From positions 1 through 6,171 of the forward strand of contig JABSSB010000210.1 in NCBI GenBank assembly GCA_013214715.1: a stretch of 6,171 bases of DNA. The letters run 5' to 3'. The notes below the pieces were generated by a model. That model had not been told where the DNA came from and made no database searches. It saw nothing but the letters and a program-made list of their open reading frames with translations. Shown here one piece after another: positions 5,880-6,171 of the stretch; position 1 is the stretch's first letter, and each line of letters begins with the position of its first letter. The translations under genes and the position numbers were made by a program. The stretch is from Paracoccaceae bacterium (GTDB lineage Bacteria > Pseudomonadota > Alphaproteobacteria > Rhodobacterales > Rhodobacteraceae).

Positions 5880-6171
5880 CTAACCCCTTGGCGGGATCGA
5901 ATATGTCATGGTTGAGCGGGCCACTGGCCTCTCATCGCCTTCGGAGTAAATCAGAACATCCCCCACGGCCAGCACGCGCCCAAGTTTCAGCAAGCGGCCT
6001 TTGGCAATCAGATCGGCCTGACCGGACGGTTTGCGCATAAAATCGAAAGAGGCATTGGTCGTCACCGCCAGCGCCGCGCGTCCCAATCGGGACAGCACCA
6101 ACGCATAAACCGCCACATCCGCCAGCCCGAACATGGATGGCCCAGATAACGTACCACCAGGACGCAGGTGA
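5880..6171 (-). CDS. PaaI-type hotdog-fold thioesterase, 5' end cut off
   Basis: The frame is open from the window edge to a TAG at 5880-5882 and gives the last 96 residues. An internal ATG at 6134 is not the real start, because the frame continues upstream with HLRPGGTLSGPS, typical of the family. The RPGGTLSGPSMFGLADVAVY block matches the long helix region of PaaI-like hotdog thioesterases, including the conserved Asp of the LAD motif. The later ALAVTTNASFDFMRKP and LAVGDVLIYSEG segments match the family's beta-strands. Members hydrolyse acyl-CoA thioesters in the cytoplasm, usually as tetramers; the substrate cannot be read from the sequence. About 45 N-terminal residues are probably missing. 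The stop is 174 bases before the rplM start, and it is likely in a separate transcript. Confidence 0.85.
   Translation of the reverse strand, partial: HLRPGGTLSGPSMFGLADVAVYALVLSRLGRAALAVTTNASFDFMRKPSGQADLIAKGRLLKLGRVLAVGDVLIYSEGDERPVARSTMTYSIPPRG

Noticed and set aside
1..6171. Search for CRISPR arrays, insertion sequences, tRNA/rRNA genes or a novel defence or mobile system
   Set aside because: No spaced direct repeats, transposase, integrase, terminal inverted repeats or RNA gene structure were seen; nearly all of the sequence is accounted for by conserved core genes.

Overview
All genes in this window lie on the minus strand, and both ends are cut inside genes. Gene content, moderately high GC, an alphaproteobacterial-type LexA box (GTTC-N7-GTTC) at recA and a CckA-type hybrid kinase point to an alphaproteobacterium, most likely of the Rhodobacteraceae/Roseobacter group. 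This assignment comes from recognising families, not from a database search.

In transcription order (high to low coordinates) the layout is: the 3' part of a PaaI-type hotdog thioesterase gene (5880-6171); an AT-rich then GC-rich intergenic region with candidate promoter, dyads and leader hairpins (5706-5879); rplM (L13) and rpsI (S9), separated by 7 bases and closed by a rho-independent terminator (4704-4729); an RsmB/NOP-family rRNA m5C methyltransferase gene (3513-4673); an 82-base gap with a near-consensus LexA box and a TTAACC element; cckA, the hybrid histidine kinase that starts the CckA-ChpT-CtrA phosphorelay (992-3430); a 130-base gap holding the recA promoter and a perfect LexA box; and the first 287 codons of recA (1-861), whose end lies outside the window.

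Functionally there are two blocks. The upper block is translation: ribosomal proteins and an rRNA modification enzyme. The lower block pairs the SOS recombinase RecA with the CckA cell-cycle/development kinase. LexA-like boxes stand in front of both recA (perfect) and cckA (one mismatch), which suggests that DNA damage signalling and the CtrA pathway are wired together here. No mobile element, CRISPR array, RNA gene or new system was seen. This is conserved core genome, and its points of interest are regulatory.
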